DNA from: Alphaproteobacteria bacterium
Lineage (GTDB): Bacteria > Pseudomonadota > Alphaproteobacteria > Rhizobiales > Hyphomicrobiaceae
Length of the DNA: 6,528 nt
Assembly (NCBI GenBank): GCA_024279745.1
Contig: JAJRRE010000093.1
Location: 1 to 6,528 of the forward strand
Reading direction: 5' to 3'
Position numbers and translations under genes: made by a program
The notes under the pieces: generated by a model
What the model was told of the DNA's origin: nothing
Database searches by the model: none
What the model saw: only the letters and a program-made list of their open reading frames with translations
Part shown: positions 5,663 to 6,528 of the stretch, one piece after another
Numbering within the stretch: position 1 is the first letter of the stretch
Layout of the letters: every line of letters begins with the position of its first letter

Positions 5663-6528
5663 ATGGCAGAAATTATTTCACATGAGCAGAACATGCAAGG
5701 GTCCGGTGGCCCCGGTCCCGGCTTGTCCTATTATCTGGGCTCCAAGGTTTCCAACCAGCCTCTGGCGATGGAAGCCGGGGCGGCGGCGCAGCTTGAAGCG
5801 GCCATTCGCACCAAGGCGTTTGACGACAAGCTTTCGCTTTCGCTGGGTGGGGCCGGGATGAGCAAATTTGCAGGATCTCCAGTGCGCTCTGGCGGCTATC
5901 GCGTCACAACGGATGGCATCGCTATTGTGCCGGTCGGGGGATTGCTGCTCGATCGCGGCGCATGGCTTGGCGACTATGGCGGCTATATGACCTCTTACGA
6001 GGGGCTGGCCGAGCAGTTTAAAAAGCTCGCCAAAGATGACGCCATAAAATCAGTGGTGCTCGATATTGACAGCGGTGGCGGTATGGCCGCCGGTTTGTTT
6101 GACCTCACTGATGCGTTGGAAGTGCTCAAGAGTAAAAAGCACGTCACCGCCATTGCCGCCAATCTGTCGGCATCAGCCGCTTATGCCATTGGCTGCACGG
6201 CCCATGAGTTCTTTGTCACAAGGTCAAGCACAGTCGGATCAATCGGCGTCATCATCATTCACACCAGCTATCAGCAGATGTTCGACAGCGCGGGCATTGA
6301 GCCCACCATCATTCACGCCGGAGCGCACAAGGCCGACGGCAATATCTATCAGGCGCTCACCCATAGCGCCCGCTCGGAAATGAGCGCCGGGGTTGACGAG
6401 ATCTATGAAAGTTTTGTCGAGCATGTCGCAAAGCAAAGGGGCATCACCGCACAACAGGTGCGCGATACGCAAGCCCGGACCTATTCGGGAAATCGGGCCG
6501 TTGAAACGGGCCTCGCCGATGGCGTCAA
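5663..6528 (+). CDS. S49-family head maturation protease, lambda gpC-like (3' end outside window)
   Basis: This serine protease probably cleaves scaffold and other head proteins during procapsid maturation. The 288 visible residues cover the S49/ClpP-fold domain. The motifs align well with lambda gpC: LDIDSGGGMAAG (133-144, lambda has a similar DIDSPGG), LSASAAYAIG with the likely nucleophile S171, the VGSIGV block (191-196), AGAHKADGN with the likely general base K223, and YSGNRAVETGLADGV (274-288). The S171 to K223 spacing of 52 residues agrees with the gpC motif order. The N-terminus (1-100) is less conserved and Gly-rich near residues 13-19. In lambda the region beyond this point holds the nested scaffold Nu3, which lies outside the window here. 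The start at 5663 is the first ATG after the in-frame stop at 5627-5629; it has no good Shine-Dalgarno, and Met11 (5693) is an alternative. A TTG at 5630 is unlikely. Confidence 0.93.
   Translation, partial: MAEIISHEQNMQGSGGPGPGLSYYLGSKVSNQPLAMEAGAAAQLEAAIRTKAFDDKLSLSLGGAGMSKFAGSPVRSGGYRVTTDGIAIVPVGGLLLDRGAWLGDYGGYMTSYEGLAEQFKKLAKDDAIKSVVLDIDSGGGMAAGLFDLTDALEVLKSKKHVTAIAANLSASAAYAIGCTAHEFFVTRSSTVGSIGVIIIHTSYQQMFDSAGIEPTIIHAGAHKADGNIYQALTHSARSEMSAGVDEIYESFVEHVAKQRGITAQQVRDTQARTYSGNRAVETGLADGV

Overview
The window is a piece of the head-morphogenesis module of a tailed phage or integrated prophage with a lambda-type gene plan. All genes lie on the + strand and are tightly packed. In order they are: the C-terminal three quarters or so of a GpA-type terminase large subunit (1-1344, cut by the left edge), a gpW-type head-tail joining protein (1357-1626), a lambda-type portal protein (1626-3368), a large unrecognised Lys/Ala/Gly-rich protein (3368-5593), and an S49-family head maturation protease like lambda gpC (from 5663, cut by the right edge). 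Lambda runs A-W-B-C, so the 741-residue gene is an extra gene between portal and protease. It is the least explained part of the window.

The first four genes look like one translational unit. gpW starts 12 nt after the terminase stop and its Shine-Dalgarno overlaps that stop. The portal start overlaps the gpW stop (TGATG), and the 741-residue gene start overlaps the portal stop (TAATG). The only real gap is 69 nt (5594-5662) before the protease. It carries a 7-bp inverted repeat (GTTAACG/CGTTAAC), a third partial copy of that element, a T-rich tract and a TTAACCAT octamer identical to a CtrA-type half-site of alphaproteobacteria. The protease start has no visible Shine-Dalgarno.

The 741-residue protein has no cysteine and very basic ends. 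Its N-terminus carries a short stretch that closely resembles the PG_binding_1 fold signature (residues 16-50). A central stretch resembles the E3/peripheral-subunit-binding or SAP-type helix-loop-helix module (288-322). Several Ala/Gly-rich hydrophobic segments recur in hairpin-like pairs. With its position in the head operon, the simplest inference is an internal virion protein that is packaged and ejected with DNA and can touch membrane and cell wall. No family was recognised over the full length, so this is a hypothesis. A strong internal Shine-Dalgarno and ATG at codon 385 suggests a possible nested shorter product of 357 residues.

The host is probably an alphaproteobacterium. This rests on moderately high GC, codon use and the TTAACCAT motif, and is weak evidence. 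There are no tRNA or rRNA genes, CRISPR arrays, insertion sequences, integrase or attachment sites visible here.
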